A DNA stretch of 64,000 nucleotides from Pseudomonadales bacterium (GCA_024234635.1 JACKNX010000001.1:310001-374000); one strand, 5' to 3'; counted from the stretch's first letter, positions 35,220 through 46,437 are shown. Program-made: numbers and translations. The notes: generated by a model not told the origin, from the letters alone.

Positions 35220-35322
35220 GCTGCTCTCCCCCGGTATCGGCTGACCTTACCCCCGCCCGTTCACGCAACACAAGCCGCGTGTTGTGCAGCGATCGGCGCC
35301 GATTTCCGGGAAACGGGCGGCG

Positions 35323-36564
35323 TCAGTCCCCGTCCCCGGCGCGCATGCGCAGCGCGCCCTGCACTTCCGGAAGACGCAATGAGAGCAGGGCGGCGAGCAC
35401 CAGCAGTAAGCTGGCCGTCCACAGACAGGCCACCAGCCCCTGCCACTGGTACATCGCGCCTGACAGCACGGTGCCGAACAGCCGGCCCGCGGCATTCGCC
35501 GTGTAGTAGAAACCGACGTTCATCGACACGTCGTCCGCATCCGCGTACGCCAGCACCAGGAAGGAGTGCAGCGCGGAATTGACGGCGAAGATGAGTCCGA
35601 ACAGAAACAGCCCGCCCACCACGGCCCACTGCGCGCCGACATCAGCCCCCAGTGCAAGCGCGATGGCGGCCGGGACAACCGCAAGAACCAGCACCCATCG
35701 CCGCGCCGCCTGGCCGCCCGGCGGCGGCGAATCCGCCCGCGGTTGCAGCACGGCGGGCGACAGTACCTGGAGCACCCCGTAGCCGATGATCCAGGCCGCC
35801 AGGAACGCACCGACACGGGTGGCGGTCCAGCCAAGAACCTCATGCAGAAAGACGGGCAGCGCCACCACGAACCAGACGTCGCGAGACGCGAACAGGAACA
35901 ACCGGGCGCCGGCCAGCCAGTTGATGGCGGGACGGCGGGAAAAGATCTGCCTGAAACGGGGTTTCGCGCGCATGCGCCCGAGCCCGGACGGCAACAGCAC
36001 GAGCGTGGCGAGAAGCACCACGCCCAGGCCACCTGCCAGACACAGCAGCGCGCCCTGGAAATCAAGCAGGTCGAGCAGCAGCGCACCGAGGAAATACCCG
36101 CCACCCTTCAGCGCGTTCTTCGAACCGGTTAGCACGGACACATAGCGCAACAGGCGCGACGATTCGCTGTCGCCCGCCAGCAGTTTGACGCTTGCCTTCG
36201 CCGACATCTTGTTGAGGTCCTTGGCAATGCCGGACAGCGCCTGCGCGGTCATCACGTAGGGTACCGTCAGCCACGCCGATGGCGCCGCCAGCAGCGCAAG
36301 CGCCAGCACCTGCAGCGCCATGCCGAGATTCATCGTGCGATTCAGACCGATTCGCGCGCCCAGCCAGCCACCGGTGAGGTTGGTGACCACACCAAAGAAC
36401 TCGTAGAACAGGAACAGCATCGCCACCGCCAGCGGCGAGTAGCCGAGGCCGTGGAAGTAGAGCACCACCAGCATGCGGATGGCGCCATCCGTCAGGGTGA
36501 ATGCCCAGTACCCCGCGGTAACCGTCAGGTATCCTCCGGAGGCCCGCTGCGCCACCGCGGTCAT
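35323..36564 (-). CDS. arsJ: ArsJ organoarsenical efflux transporter
   Basis: 413-residue MFS transporter. It is recognised as ArsJ from the N-terminal GYWAFTLTDGAIRMLVVLYF, LFLFYEFFGVVTNLTGGWLG, and SGIAKDLNKMSAKASVKLL segments, and from its pairing with a GAPDH gene. ArsJ exports 1-arseno-3-phosphoglycerate, formed when GAPDH uses arsenate in place of phosphate, giving arsenate resistance. The start overlaps the GAPDH stop as ATGA. Neither arsR nor arsC is found nearby. Confidence 0.88.
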   Translation of the reverse strand: MTAVAQRASGGYLTVTAGYWAFTLTDGAIRMLVVLYFHGLGYSPLAVAMLFLFYEFFGVVTNLTGGWLGARIGLNRTMNLGMALQVLALALLAAPSAWLTVPYVMTAQALSGIAKDLNKMSAKASVKLLAGDSESSRLLRYVSVLTGSKNALKGGGYFLGALLLDLLDFQGALLCLAGGLGVVLLATLVLLPSGLGRMRAKPRFRQIFSRRPAINWLAGARLFLFASRDVWFVVALPVFLHEVLGWTATRVGAFLAAWIIGYGVLQVLSPAVLQPRADSPPPGGQAARRWVLVLAVVPAAIALALGADVGAQWAVVGGLFLFGLIFAVNSALHSFLVLAYADADDVSMNVGFYYTANAAGRLFGTVLSGAMYQWQGLVACLWTASLLLVLAALLSLRLPEVQGALRMRAGDGD

Positions 36565-37562
36565 AGCGAACTAGCCAGCATCCGGGCAATATCGATCAGG
36601 CGGCAGGCGTAGCCCCATTCGTTGTCATACCACGCGTACACCTTTACCTGCGTGCCATGAACGACCAGGGTGGACAGCGCGTCCACGATGGCGCTGCGCG
36701 AATCGTTGACAAAATCCACCGACACGAGCGGCCGCGTCTCATAGCCGAGTATCCCTGCCAGCGGACCCCGGGCTGCCGCCTCGAAGAGGCCGTTCACTTC
36801 GTCCGCCGTCGTCTGCCGCGCGGCCTCGAACACGAAGTCCGTAAGCGATGCGTTCAGCAGCGGCACGCGCACGGCATGACCGTCGAGCCGGCCTTCCAGC
36901 TCCGGAAAGATCCGCGTGATCGCGCGGGCGGAGCCGGTTGTGGTGGGGATGAGGGACAAACCCGCCGCGCGGGCGCGACGCAGATCCTTGTGCGCGCCGT
37001 CGACCAGCGTCTGCGTGTTGGTCACATCGTGGATGGTGGTGATGCTGCCATGCACGATGCCGAGCGCGTCGTGCATAACCTTCACCAGCGGCGCCAGACA
37101 ATTGGTGGTGCACGACGCTGCCGTGACGATGTGGTCGGTAGCCGGCGCATACAGGGCGTGGTTGATGCCGTAGACGATGTTGAGCACACCTTCCGTGGGT
37201 GCTGCCACGAGCACCTTGCGCACCCCCTGTTCGAGATAACCCGCGAGCAGCGCCGGTGTCTTGTGATGTCGACCCGTCGCTTCGATGACGATGTCGCAAT
37301 CGCGCCAGTCGGCGTCGGCGATGGCTGCCGAACGCGAGTACACGAGCCGCGCATCGCCGATCGCGAGAGCGCAATCGCCGTCCGCCGTCGCCTCCAGCCA
37401 CCGGCCGTGCACGGAATCGAAGGACAGCAGGTGCGCCGCCGTCGCCGCGTCCGCCGCCACGTCATTGACGCGCACGAAGCGCAGCCCGGGCACCTCCCAT
37501 CCCGCCCGCAGCGCCAGCCGTCCCATGCGGCCGAACCCATTGATACCGACCCGGATCGTCAT
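36561..37562 (-). CDS. ArsJ-associated glyceraldehyde-3-phosphate dehydrogenase
   Basis: 333-residue GAPDH. NAD-binding GINGFGRMGRLALRAG, nucleophile Cys151 in AASCTTNCLAPLVKV, substrate loop TTTGSARAITRIFPEL and C-terminal WYDNEWGYACRLIDIA are all intact. Overlap with arsJ indicates that it makes 1-arseno-3-phosphoglycerate for export rather than serving central glycolysis. One divergence from housekeeping GAPDH is HHKTPALLAGYLEQGVRKVL. The promoter should lie in 37563-37678. Confidence 0.9.
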   Translation of the reverse strand: MTIRVGINGFGRMGRLALRAGWEVPGLRFVRVNDVAADAATAAHLLSFDSVHGRWLEATADGDCALAIGDARLVYSRSAAIADADWRDCDIVIEATGRHHKTPALLAGYLEQGVRKVLVAAPTEGVLNIVYGINHALYAPATDHIVTAASCTTNCLAPLVKVMHDALGIVHGSITTIHDVTNTQTLVDGAHKDLRRARAAGLSLIPTTTGSARAITRIFPELEGRLDGHAVRVPLLNASLTDFVFEAARQTTADEVNGLFEAAARGPLAGILGYETRPLVSVDFVNDSRSAIVDALSTLVVHGTQVKVYAWYDNEWGYACRLIDIARMLASSL

Positions 37563-37678
37563 ACGTGACTCGCCTCACCCGTGGGTGGGGCGAAAACTAC
37601 CATCATTATCCGGCTTTTCGATGACACCGAAGGTCACGGACCGTTACTTCCCGGCGGACGACACGCGGCCCGCCACCC

Positions 37679-38167
37679 TCAATCCGCGGAAGCGAAACTG
37701 CCGTAACGTCCCTGGAAGAACAACAGCGGCTCTTTTTCCGGCGCACGGATCGCCAGATCGAGGACGCGTCCGACGGCAATCGTGTGGTCGCCGGCGTCAT
37801 GCTCGGCTTCCAGCGCACAATCGATATAGGCAATGACCCCGTTGAAGATGGGCGAGCCACTCACACCCCCCTGCCAGTCCAGGGCCGCAAACTTGTCGAT
37901 GCCGCTCTTCGCCATGACATCGCAGATCGCACGCTGGTCGGAGGCGAGGATATTGATGCAGAAGTGGCCGGAATCGCGCAGAGTTGGCCAGCTCGTGCTG
38001 GTCTTGCCCGGACACAGCGCTACCAGCGGTGGATCGAGGGACAGCGACACGAAGGACTGAGCCGCAAAGCCGGCAGGTTTGCCGTTGAGGCAGCCTGTCG
38101 CCACCACCACGCCAGTACAGAACTGACTCATGGTATTGCGGAAAACCCGCCCGTCGAAATCCGCCAT
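37679..38167 (-). CDS. Flavin reductase-like FMN-binding protein
   Basis: 162-residue protein of the HpaC/flavin_reductase domain family, which supplies reduced flavin to two-component monooxygenases. Landmarks are QFCTGVVVATG, FAAQSFVSLSLDPPLVALC, HFCINILASDQ and DHTIAVGRVLDL. It has the single-domain length of the small reductases. Divergent from an acyl-CoA dehydrogenase 94 bases away. No matching oxygenase gene is adjacent, though the LLM protein at 33.4 kb is a conceivable user. Confidence 0.88.
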   Translation of the reverse strand: MADFDGRVFRNTMSQFCTGVVVATGCLNGKPAGFAAQSFVSLSLDPPLVALCPGKTSTSWPTLRDSGHFCINILASDQRAICDVMAKSGIDKFAALDWQGGVSGSPIFNGVIAYIDCALEAEHDAGDHTIAVGRVLDLAIRAPEKEPLLFFQGRYGSFASAD

Positions 38168-38261
38168 ACCGGTCTCACCCCGAAAGACGGCGACTATAAC
38201 GGAGCCCCTCGTTCAATTAAAATCGCGCCCCTTCAAATGCATTGCACAGGAAACGCACGCC

Positions 38262-39458
<1,197 letters not shown>

Positions 39459-39495
39459 CACCCACACCATCCGCGCAGGCGGAAGGAGACCTGGA

Positions 39496-40086
39496 ATGGA
39501 ATGGATCGTCGTACTCGTCATACTCGCTGCCCTGGCGTTCTGGGGTGTAGCCATCTACAACAGGCTGGTCACGCTCAGGAACCGCTTCAGGAACGGCTTT
39601 GCGCAACTCGAAGTGCAGCTCAAGCGGCGCTACGACCTCATCCCCAATCTCGTGGAAACCGCCAGGGGATATATCAAGCACGAGCGTGAAACGCTGGAAG
39701 CGGTGATCGCAGCACGCAACCAGGCCATCAACGGTCTGCAGCATGCGGCGAAGAACCCTGGTGATGCCGCAGCCATGAAGGAGCTCGGCAGTGCCGAAGG
39801 CGCACTTGGCGGCGCGCTGGCGCGTTTGAACGTGGTGGTGGAGGCGTATCCGGATCTGAAGGCCAACGCCAACATGATGCAACTTTCAGAAGAGCTGACC
39901 AGCACGGAAAACAAGGTGGCCTTCGCCCGCCAGGCCTATAACGACCAGGTCACCGAATACAACACCTACAAACAGACGTTCCCTCCGGTGGTCTTCGCCG
40001 GCCTGTTCGGCCATGCACAGGACGCGGAACTGCTGGAGTACGAGGATCGGGCGGAATTCCAGGCCGCACCCAAGGTTTCCTTCTGA
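39496..40086 (+). CDS. lemA: LemA family protein
   Basis: 196-residue membrane-anchored protein. A single N-terminal helix (about 3-19, WIVVLVILAALAFWGVAIYN) is followed by the helical LemA core with RFRNGFAQLEVQLKRRYDLI, PNLVETARGY and a C-terminal YNTYKQTFPPVVFAGLFG. A strong GGAAGGAG precedes the ATG. It is followed 40 bases later by an M48 metalloprotease, a pairing (LemA with HtpX-like protease) seen in many bacteria. The biochemical role is not well defined. Confidence 0.92.
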   Translation: MEWIVVLVILAALAFWGVAIYNRLVTLRNRFRNGFAQLEVQLKRRYDLIPNLVETARGYIKHERETLEAVIAARNQAINGLQHAAKNPGDAAAMKELGSAEGALGGALARLNVVVEAYPDLKANANMMQLSEELTSTENKVAFARQAYNDQVTEYNTYKQTFPPVVFAGLFGHAQDAELLEYEDRAEFQAAPKVSF

Positions 40087-40126
40087 CACCCGACGACGAC
40101 GCGAGCCAACGGCAGGATCGAACGCC

Positions 40127-42061
40127 GTGAATTTCTTCGAGGCCCAGGACGCGGCACGCCGGCGCACCTGGCGACTCGTGGTGCTTTTCCTCGCGGCCGT
40201 TCTGACGCTGGTGCTGCTAACCAACCTGCTGGTGGCCGTGGCCGGCTTCTTCTTTCTCACGCCCTCCGTGGCGCTTGCCGAACCGCAGGGGTCGCTCCGG
40301 TACGTCCTCGAAAGCACACCGCCCAGCCGCTGGGCTTTCATATCCCTCGGCGTCATCGGCGTCGTCACATGCGCCAGCCTGTACAAGTACGCGACGCTTC
40401 GTGGCGGTGGGCGCGCGGTGGCCGAATCGTTCAACGGACGCCTGCTCACGCGTGAACAGGCTGACCTGAAGCAGCAACGTCTGCTCAACGTGGTGGAGGA
40501 AATGGCAATTGCATCCGGCACCCCGGTACCACCCGTCTATCTCCTGCCGGAAGCGGGCATCAACGCGTTTGCTGCGGGGTTCAATGTCGACGATGCCGTC
40601 ATCGGGGTGAATCAGGGAACCATCGATACGCTCAATCGCGATGAACTGCAGGGTGTCATCGCCCACGAATTCAGCCACATCCTCAATGGCGACATGCGGC
40701 TGAACGTGCGCATCCTGGCCATCCTGCACGGTATTCTGTTTCTGGGGCTGGTCGGCCGTGTGCTGCTGCGCCATGGGGGACGCAGCAGTGGCACCAACAG
40801 TCGCAACGCAGGGCTGCCAGTATTGGTGATGGGTATCGGCCTGCTGGCAATCGGTTATGGCGGAACGTTCTTCGGCAACCTCGTCAAAGCGGCTGTCGGC
40901 CGTCAGCGCGAATACCTGGCGGATGCCTCCGCCGTTCAGTTCACCCGCAATCCCCAGGGTATTGCCGGCGCGCTGAAAAAGATCGGCGGCTACCTCTCCG
41001 GATCTGACACCAGCAATGACAATGCACAGGAAGCGAGTCACTTTTTCTTCGCGCCGGTGGCAGCGCGCTTCGCACGCTTCCTGTTCGCCACCCATCCACC
41101 GTTGCCGGAGCGCATCCGGGCTATCGACCCGGGTTGGGACGGCACGTATCCGGAGGTACTGCCCCTGGCCGCTCCGGCCGCGGCGCAGGACATGGCGGAT
41201 CCGCTGCTCGCGGGTATGGTGGCAGGCACCACGCCCGCTGACGTGGCCACCCGGATCGTGGAACGCGTTGGCAACCCGGACGAGGAAACCCTCACGCGCG
41301 CCCGCCACTTCGTCGACCTCGCGAATACCTCGCTCACCCGGGCCGCGCACGATGGCTACTCCGCCGTGGCGCTGATGTACGCATTGCTGTTGTCGGCGGA
41401 ACCAACCGTTCGCGAGCATCAGCTCGCCACCCTGTCGAGCCACGCACCGCGGGGAACGCGTGAAGAGGTATTGCGCCTGGCTGACCTGGTTGCCCTGGTA
41501 AACCCGGTGCAGAAGCCGGTATACCTCGACAGGGCCATACCGGCGCTCAAGACCCTGTCCGGCCCCCAGTATCAGAATTTTCGCCAGCTCGTCGGTGAGC
41601 TTGTCAACGCCGATGCCAGCGTGGACCTGTTCGAATGGGTGCTGTCGCTGTCACTGATGAAGTACCTGACACCCCACTACATCAAGCCGCCGTCGGGTCG
41701 CGTGAAGTTCCGCTCCCTGGAGCTACTGGCGAATGACCTGGTACTGCTGCTGGTTTCACTTGCCGCCGCCTGCTCGCGCGCGACAGCGCAGTGTGACGAA
41801 TTGGTGCACGCAGGTCTCACCGCCGCTGGCCTGCCCACCCCGCGGACGCTGCCGCCAGCGCCTGACTTCGACGCGGTGAACCTCATTGTCGTGCGGCTGC
41901 GCTCGCTGCACCCCCTGCAGAAACCCAGGGTTCTGAAAGCCGCTGTCACGGTGCTGATCGACGATACACAGCTCTCCGATCTCGATGCGGGCCTCCTGCA
42001 CGCCATGGCGGGAGTGCTCGACTGCCCGCTCCCACCGCTACCCGGAACCGATCATGCGTAG
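40127..42061 (+). CDS. M48-family membrane metalloprotease (HtpX-like)
   Basis: 644-residue protease. Two N-terminal transmembrane helices (about 14-48 and 62-85) are followed by the zinc site AHEFSHILNGD (His180, Glu181, His184) with the third ligand Glu in QREYLADASAVQFT. More hydrophobic helices flank the active site, and a long C-terminal helical region (about 350-640) is without clear domain identity. It is more than twice the length of HtpX (about 290), so it belongs to the long M48 group found beside LemA. Likely role: quality control of membrane proteins. The GTG start has AGGAT upstream; the last 8 bases overlap ppx. Confidence 0.88.
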   Translation: MNFFEAQDAARRRTWRLVVLFLAAVLTLVLLTNLLVAVAGFFFLTPSVALAEPQGSLRYVLESTPPSRWAFISLGVIGVVTCASLYKYATLRGGGRAVAESFNGRLLTREQADLKQQRLLNVVEEMAIASGTPVPPVYLLPEAGINAFAAGFNVDDAVIGVNQGTIDTLNRDELQGVIAHEFSHILNGDMRLNVRILAILHGILFLGLVGRVLLRHGGRSSGTNSRNAGLPVLVMGIGLLAIGYGGTFFGNLVKAAVGRQREYLADASAVQFTRNPQGIAGALKKIGGYLSGSDTSNDNAQEASHFFFAPVAARFARFLFATHPPLPERIRAIDPGWDGTYPEVLPLAAPAAAQDMADPLLAGMVAGTTPADVATRIVERVGNPDEETLTRARHFVDLANTSLTRAAHDGYSAVALMYALLLSAEPTVREHQLATLSSHAPRGTREEVLRLADLVALVNPVQKPVYLDRAIPALKTLSGPQYQNFRQLVGELVNADASVDLFEWVLSLSLMKYLTPHYIKPPSGRVKFRSLELLANDLVLLLVSLAAACSRATAQCDELVHAGLTAAGLPTPRTLPPAPDFDAVNLIVVRLRSLHPLQKPRVLKAAVTVLIDDTQLSDLDAGLLHAMAGVLDCPLPPLPGTDHA

Positions 42062-43547
42062 ACAACTGGCCGCCCTGGACCTGGGCTCCAACAGCTTCCA
42101 CCTGCTGGTGGTCAGCGAACAGGACGACCACATCCAGGTCGTGGACAAGTACCGGGAGATGGTCCGTCTGGCCGCAGGCCTGCGCAACGACGGCTACCTG
42201 GATGAAGAGACGGAGTTTCGCGCGCTCAATTGCCTGGAGCGCCTGGGGGAACGTCTGCGCGGACTGGCCCGTGACAATGTACGCATCGTTGGTACCAGCG
42301 CGCTGCGACAGGCGAAGAACTCCGCCGCATTCATCCAGCGCGCCGAGCGCATTCTCGGCCACGACATCGAAATCATCGGCGGTCGCGAGGAAGCACGCCT
42401 GATCTATCTCGGCGTTTCGCACAGCCTGGAGGACAGCGCGGACCGGCGGCTGGTGGTGGATATCGGCGGCGGCAGTACCGAGCTGATCCTCGGCCGCCAT
42501 TTCGATCCGGAGGAAATGGAAAGCCTGCACATGGGCTGCGTTGCCATGTCGGGCGCCTATTTCCCCGACGGCCGCATCGGTCGCAAGGCGTTCGAGCTCG
42601 CCATCAACCGGGCGCGGCAGGAACTGGAACCGGTAATGCATCAGTTCCGGCGGCCCAACTGGGAAACGGCCATCGGCGCATCCGGCACGATCCTGGCCAT
42701 CGAATCCATCCTGAGCGCGGACGGTGGCGAGACCGGCGTGATCACCCGTGCCGGACTCGAACGCCTGGTGGGGCAACTGTCCGACGCCAGGCACCTCAGC
42801 GAGGTACCGTTGCCGCAGTTGTCGGCGGAGCGCCATCCCGTCTTCTGTGGCGGGCTTGCCATTCTTGCCGCCGTGTTTGCCGAACTGGACGTGGACTTCA
42901 TGCATGCCTCCAGCGGTGCGCTGCGCGAAGGACTGATCTATGACCTGCTCGGGCGCGTGCACCACACGGATATCCGCGAAGCCACGGTGGTCAATGTACG
43001 GCGCCGCTACCACGTCGACATCGCCCACGCCAATCGCGTGCAAAGTCTTGTCATGTCACTGCATGACCAGTTGGCGGAGCAGCAGGGCCCGGCGGATACG
43101 GATGCAGATGCAGATGCCAAGTCGATTCTGCGCTGGGCGGCGGACCTGCATGAAATCGGCATGGACATATCACACAGCCAGTACCACAAACACGGTGGCT
43201 ACCTGTTGCTGAACATGGATATGCCCGGTTTTTCACGGCGCGACCAGGCCCGACTGGCAACACTGGTAAGGGCGCACCGACGCAAATTCCCGATGCCCCT
43301 GTTCGTTGGCCCGGACGGCAATCAGCTCATACTGCCGGCGGTGCTGCTGCGACTGGCGGTGCTGTTGTGTCGTTCCCGTGAGCCCCAGTCGCTGCCGCCG
43401 ATGCAACTGTTGCCCGGTAGCGGCGATCTCACCCTGCAGATTCCCGCCGCCTGGCTGAACGCACACCCCCTCACGCGACTCGACCTGGTCCAGGAAGCGG
43501 CGTTTCTCAGCGCCATTCCCTTTACCCTGGTCGTCGAAGAAACCTGA
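42054..43547 (+). CDS. ppx: Exopolyphosphatase / guanosine pentaphosphatase
   Basis: 497-residue Ppx/GppA phosphatase. The actin-like ATPase fold signatures are ALDLGSNSFHLLV (phosphate 1), VDIGGGSTELILG (phosphate 2) and GASGTILAIESIL. The catalytic Glu lies in GTSALRQAKN...GGREEARLIY. A C-terminal HD-like helical domain (about 315-490) contains WAADLHEIGMDISHSQYHKH. Releases orthophosphate from polyphosphate and probably converts pppGpp to ppGpp. Convergent with ppk, with 28 bases between stops, which is the usual gammaproteobacterial neighbourhood. Confidence 0.92.
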   Translation: MRRQLAALDLGSNSFHLLVVSEQDDHIQVVDKYREMVRLAAGLRNDGYLDEETEFRALNCLERLGERLRGLARDNVRIVGTSALRQAKNSAAFIQRAERILGHDIEIIGGREEARLIYLGVSHSLEDSADRRLVVDIGGGSTELILGRHFDPEEMESLHMGCVAMSGAYFPDGRIGRKAFELAINRARQELEPVMHQFRRPNWETAIGASGTILAIESILSADGGETGVITRAGLERLVGQLSDARHLSEVPLPQLSAERHPVFCGGLAILAAVFAELDVDFMHASSGALREGLIYDLLGRVHHTDIREATVVNVRRRYHVDIAHANRVQSLVMSLHDQLAEQQGPADTDADADAKSILRWAADLHEIGMDISHSQYHKHGGYLLLNMDMPGFSRRDQARLATLVRAHRRKFPMPLFVGPDGNQLILPAVLLRLAVLLCRSREPQSLPPMQLLPGSGDLTLQIPAAWLNAHPLTRLDLVQEAAFLSAIPFTLVVEET

Positions 43548-43575
43548 CAGCGCAGAGCGCGGCGCGAAAACAGCC

Positions 43576-45657
43576 TCAGGCGCCGCTCAGTTCCGCGAGC
43601 AGAACCTGCTGCACACTGACAGGTTGCCGGCGGTTCGTCGCCCGCTCGTAGTTACCGTCCGACCTGAGCCGCCAGGCCTGCGTATTGTCCGCGGCGCACA
43701 GTTCGAATACTTCATGGAATACCCGCTTGACCAGCGCCGGATCTTCAACGGGGAAACAGGTTTCCACGCGATTGAAGAAATTCCGTCCCATCCAGTCGGC
43801 GCTCGACAGATAGACGCGCCGCTCTCCGCCATTTTCGAAGCAGAACACGCGCGTGTGCTCGAGGAAACGACCGACGATGCTGCGCACATCGATGTTGTCC
43901 GATACCCCCGCCACACCGGGACGCAGACAGCAGATTCCCCGCACCACGAGCTGCACGCGTACACCCGCCATCGAGGCCCGGTACAGCGCGCGGATGACCT
44001 GCGGTTCCACCAGCGCATTCATTTTCAGATAAATGCCTGTCGGCACCCCGTCGCGCGCCGTGTTGGCGATCTCACGCTCGATGAAGTTCAACAGCGAGGT
44101 ATGCAGCGTAAAGGGCGCCTGCAGGAGACGTCGCAGCCGCCCGTGACGCCCCATCGCCGTAAGCTGGGCGAAGATCTTCTGCACATCGTCACCGATGTCC
44201 GGATCGCAGGTGAAAAAGCCGTAGTCCGTATACAGACGGGAGGTCCGCATATGGTAGTTCCCGGTGCCCAGATGCACGTATCGTCGCAGCGAGCGTCCTT
44301 CACGACGTATGACCATGGACATCTTGGCGTGCGTCTTGAGCCCGACGACGCCATACACCACCAGCGCGCCAGCTTTCTGCAGGTGATTGGCGAGTTCGAT
44401 ATTGGCTTCCTCGTCGAACCGTGCCCGCAGCTCGATGACCACCAGCACCTCCTTGCCCTCCTGCGCAGCCTTGACCAGCGCCTGCACGACGGGGGAATCC
44501 GTACCGGTGCGGTACAGCGTCTGCCGCACCGCCACAACCTGCGGGTCCTCTGCTGCCTGGCGCAGGAATTCGACCACCGGCGCGAAGGACTGGTAGGGAT
44601 GGTGCAGGAGCAGATCGCCGTCCCGCAGGATGGAGAAGATGTCCGTGTCCGCCCGCAGCCGGGTGGGTATGCCCGGCGTAAACGGGGCGAACTTGAGATC
44701 CGGCCGTTCCACCAGATCCGGCACCGCCGCCAGCCGCATCAGATTGACCGGACCATCGCACTGATAAATTCCCTCGCTGGAAAGTCCATGCTGGCGGGCC
44801 AGGAGCTCCGCCACGTCTTCCGGACACTCCGCATCCACCTCCAGGCGCACGGCGTCGCCGAAACGCCGGGAAGACAGTTCGCCTTCCACCGCACGCAGAA
44901 GATCTTCGGCGTCGTCCGGATCAACCAGAAGGTCGCTGTTACGGGTCACGCGGAAGGGGAAACAGCCGGTTGCCTGCATGCCGGGGAAAAATTCGGAGAC
45001 AAACGCCTGCACCACATTGGCGAGCAGCACAAAATCGTACTCGCAACCCGCGCAGGACTCCGGCAACCGGATCACCCGGGGCAGGGATCGCGGTGCGGTA
45101 ACGACCGCCTTGCCGCTGGAGCGCCCGAACGCATCCTTGCCTTCCAGCGTCACCATGAAGGCCAGGCTCTTGTTCAGGAGTTGCGGAAAGGGGTGCGCCG
45201 GATCCAGCGTCATCGGGCTGAGAATCGGCAGAATCTCCCGGGAGAAGTAGCGCTTCAGCCATGCCCGCTGACGGGCATTCCACCTCTCTTCGGAGGTGAT
45301 TCGCACGCCCTGAAGATCGAGCAATGGGTAGAGCTGGTGCAGCGACGCATACTGGCGGGCGACCAGATCGCGGGCCACTTCGTTGATGCGCCGCAGCTGC
45401 TCGTTGGCCGTCAGTCCGTCCGGCCCGGTCTGCGTGGCACCAAACGCCCTTTGGTGCCGGAGCCCTGCCACACGGATTTCAAAAAACTCATCCAGGATGG
45501 CGCCGGAAATGCAGATGAAACGCAACCGCTCCAGCAGGGGCATGGCCAGATCCTCCGCCTGCGCCAGCACACGCCGGATGAATTCCAGCTGCGACAGCTC
45601 CCGGTTGATGTACAACTCGGCGCTGTTGAGGTCGGGCGGAGGCGGAACGTCGATCAC
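43576..45657 (-). CDS. ppk1: Polyphosphate kinase 1
   Basis: 693-residue polyphosphate kinase, full length. NSAELYINRELSQLEFIRRV marks the N-domain. The phospholipase-D-like catalytic domains hold His443 in KTHAKMSMV and His462 in RRYVHLGTGNYH, equivalent to E. coli His435 and His454. Later MNALVEPQVIRALYRAS and STDADWMG-type C-terminal motifs (here SSADWMGRNFFNRVE) are intact. Makes polyphosphate reversibly from ATP. The GTG at 45657 is the start; the promoter lies in the 69 bases shared with divergent cmoA. Confidence 0.94.
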   Translation of the reverse strand: MIDVPPPPDLNSAELYINRELSQLEFIRRVLAQAEDLAMPLLERLRFICISGAILDEFFEIRVAGLRHQRAFGATQTGPDGLTANEQLRRINEVARDLVARQYASLHQLYPLLDLQGVRITSEERWNARQRAWLKRYFSREILPILSPMTLDPAHPFPQLLNKSLAFMVTLEGKDAFGRSSGKAVVTAPRSLPRVIRLPESCAGCEYDFVLLANVVQAFVSEFFPGMQATGCFPFRVTRNSDLLVDPDDAEDLLRAVEGELSSRRFGDAVRLEVDAECPEDVAELLARQHGLSSEGIYQCDGPVNLMRLAAVPDLVERPDLKFAPFTPGIPTRLRADTDIFSILRDGDLLLHHPYQSFAPVVEFLRQAAEDPQVVAVRQTLYRTGTDSPVVQALVKAAQEGKEVLVVIELRARFDEEANIELANHLQKAGALVVYGVVGLKTHAKMSMVIRREGRSLRRYVHLGTGNYHMRTSRLYTDYGFFTCDPDIGDDVQKIFAQLTAMGRHGRLRRLLQAPFTLHTSLLNFIEREIANTARDGVPTGIYLKMNALVEPQVIRALYRASMAGVRVQLVVRGICCLRPGVAGVSDNIDVRSIVGRFLEHTRVFCFENGGERRVYLSSADWMGRNFFNRVETCFPVEDPALVKRVFHEVFELCAADNTQAWRLRSDGNYERATNRRQPVSVQQVLLAELSGA

Positions 45658-45726
45658 TACACGGCGATTGTTGCGGGCCGACGCGGGAGTTTAGCATGCG
45701 CCCCTTCGAGCTCCCGTGACAGTTCC

Positions 45727-46437
45727 GTGAAAGACGAGATCTACAACCAGGCACAGCCACATCTCGTGGATTTTGCCTTCGACAGCCGCGTTGCCGCCGT
45801 GTTTCCCGACATGATCCGTCGCAGCGTGCCCGGCTATGAACTGGTGGTACCCCTGTCGGCGCTGATGGCCGCCCGTCACCTCAACGGGGGGGAGCGCGTC
45901 TACGATCTCGGCTGCTCCCTCGGCGCCACCACACTGTCGCTGCTCACCCATCTGGGCTCCCGTTCCTGTGACATCGTCTCCGTGGACAACGCCCCGGCCA
46001 TGCTGGAGCGGGCGAGGCAGCTGGTGACGGATCCCCGTGTGCGCTTCGTCGAGGCGGACATCGCGACACTGCCCCTTGACCCTGCCCGGGTCGTCCTGTG
46101 CAACTGGCTGCTCCAGTTCCTGCCACCACAAACGCGCGACGAGGTGATTGCCCGCATCGCACGGGCGCTGCGGGGCGGTGGCATGCTGCTGATGGCGGAG
46201 AAAATCCGTGACGAGGACGCGGACACCCAGGACTTCTTCGATGCATCGCACCTCGCCTTCAAGGCTGCCAATGGCTACACGGATCTGGAAATCAGCCAGA
46301 AGCGGGCCGCCATTGAAAACGTGATGATTGTGGATACGGAACGGATTCACCGGCAACGCCTTCATGCCGCGGGGTTTTCCACCGTGCGGGTGTGGTACCG
46401 ATGCCTCAACTGGATCGCCATCGCGGCCTGGGCATGA
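45727..46437 (+). CDS. cmoA: Carboxy-SAM synthase CmoA
   Basis: 236-residue SAM-dependent enzyme converting SAM and prephenate to carboxy-SAM for the cmo5U34 tRNA modification. SAM site RVYDLGCSLGATTLSL, then DIVSVDNAPAMLERA, LCNWLLQFLPP and the CmoA-typical SHLAFKAANGYTDLEISQKR. The GTG at 45727 starts directly at the conserved KDEIYNQ. Its TGA overlaps the cmoB ATG (ATGA). Confidence 0.94.
   Translation: MKDEIYNQAQPHLVDFAFDSRVAAVFPDMIRRSVPGYELVVPLSALMAARHLNGGERVYDLGCSLGATTLSLLTHLGSRSCDIVSVDNAPAMLERARQLVTDPRVRFVEADIATLPLDPARVVLCNWLLQFLPPQTRDEVIARIARALRGGGMLLMAEKIRDEDADTQDFFDASHLAFKAANGYTDLEISQKRAAIENVMIVDTERIHRQRLHAAGFSTVRVWYRCLNWIAIAAWA

Noticed and set aside
43624..46437. 937-codon open frame running through ppk antisense into cmoA
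   Set aside because: Only the last 237 codons (from 45727) are cmoA; the rest is antisense to ppk.
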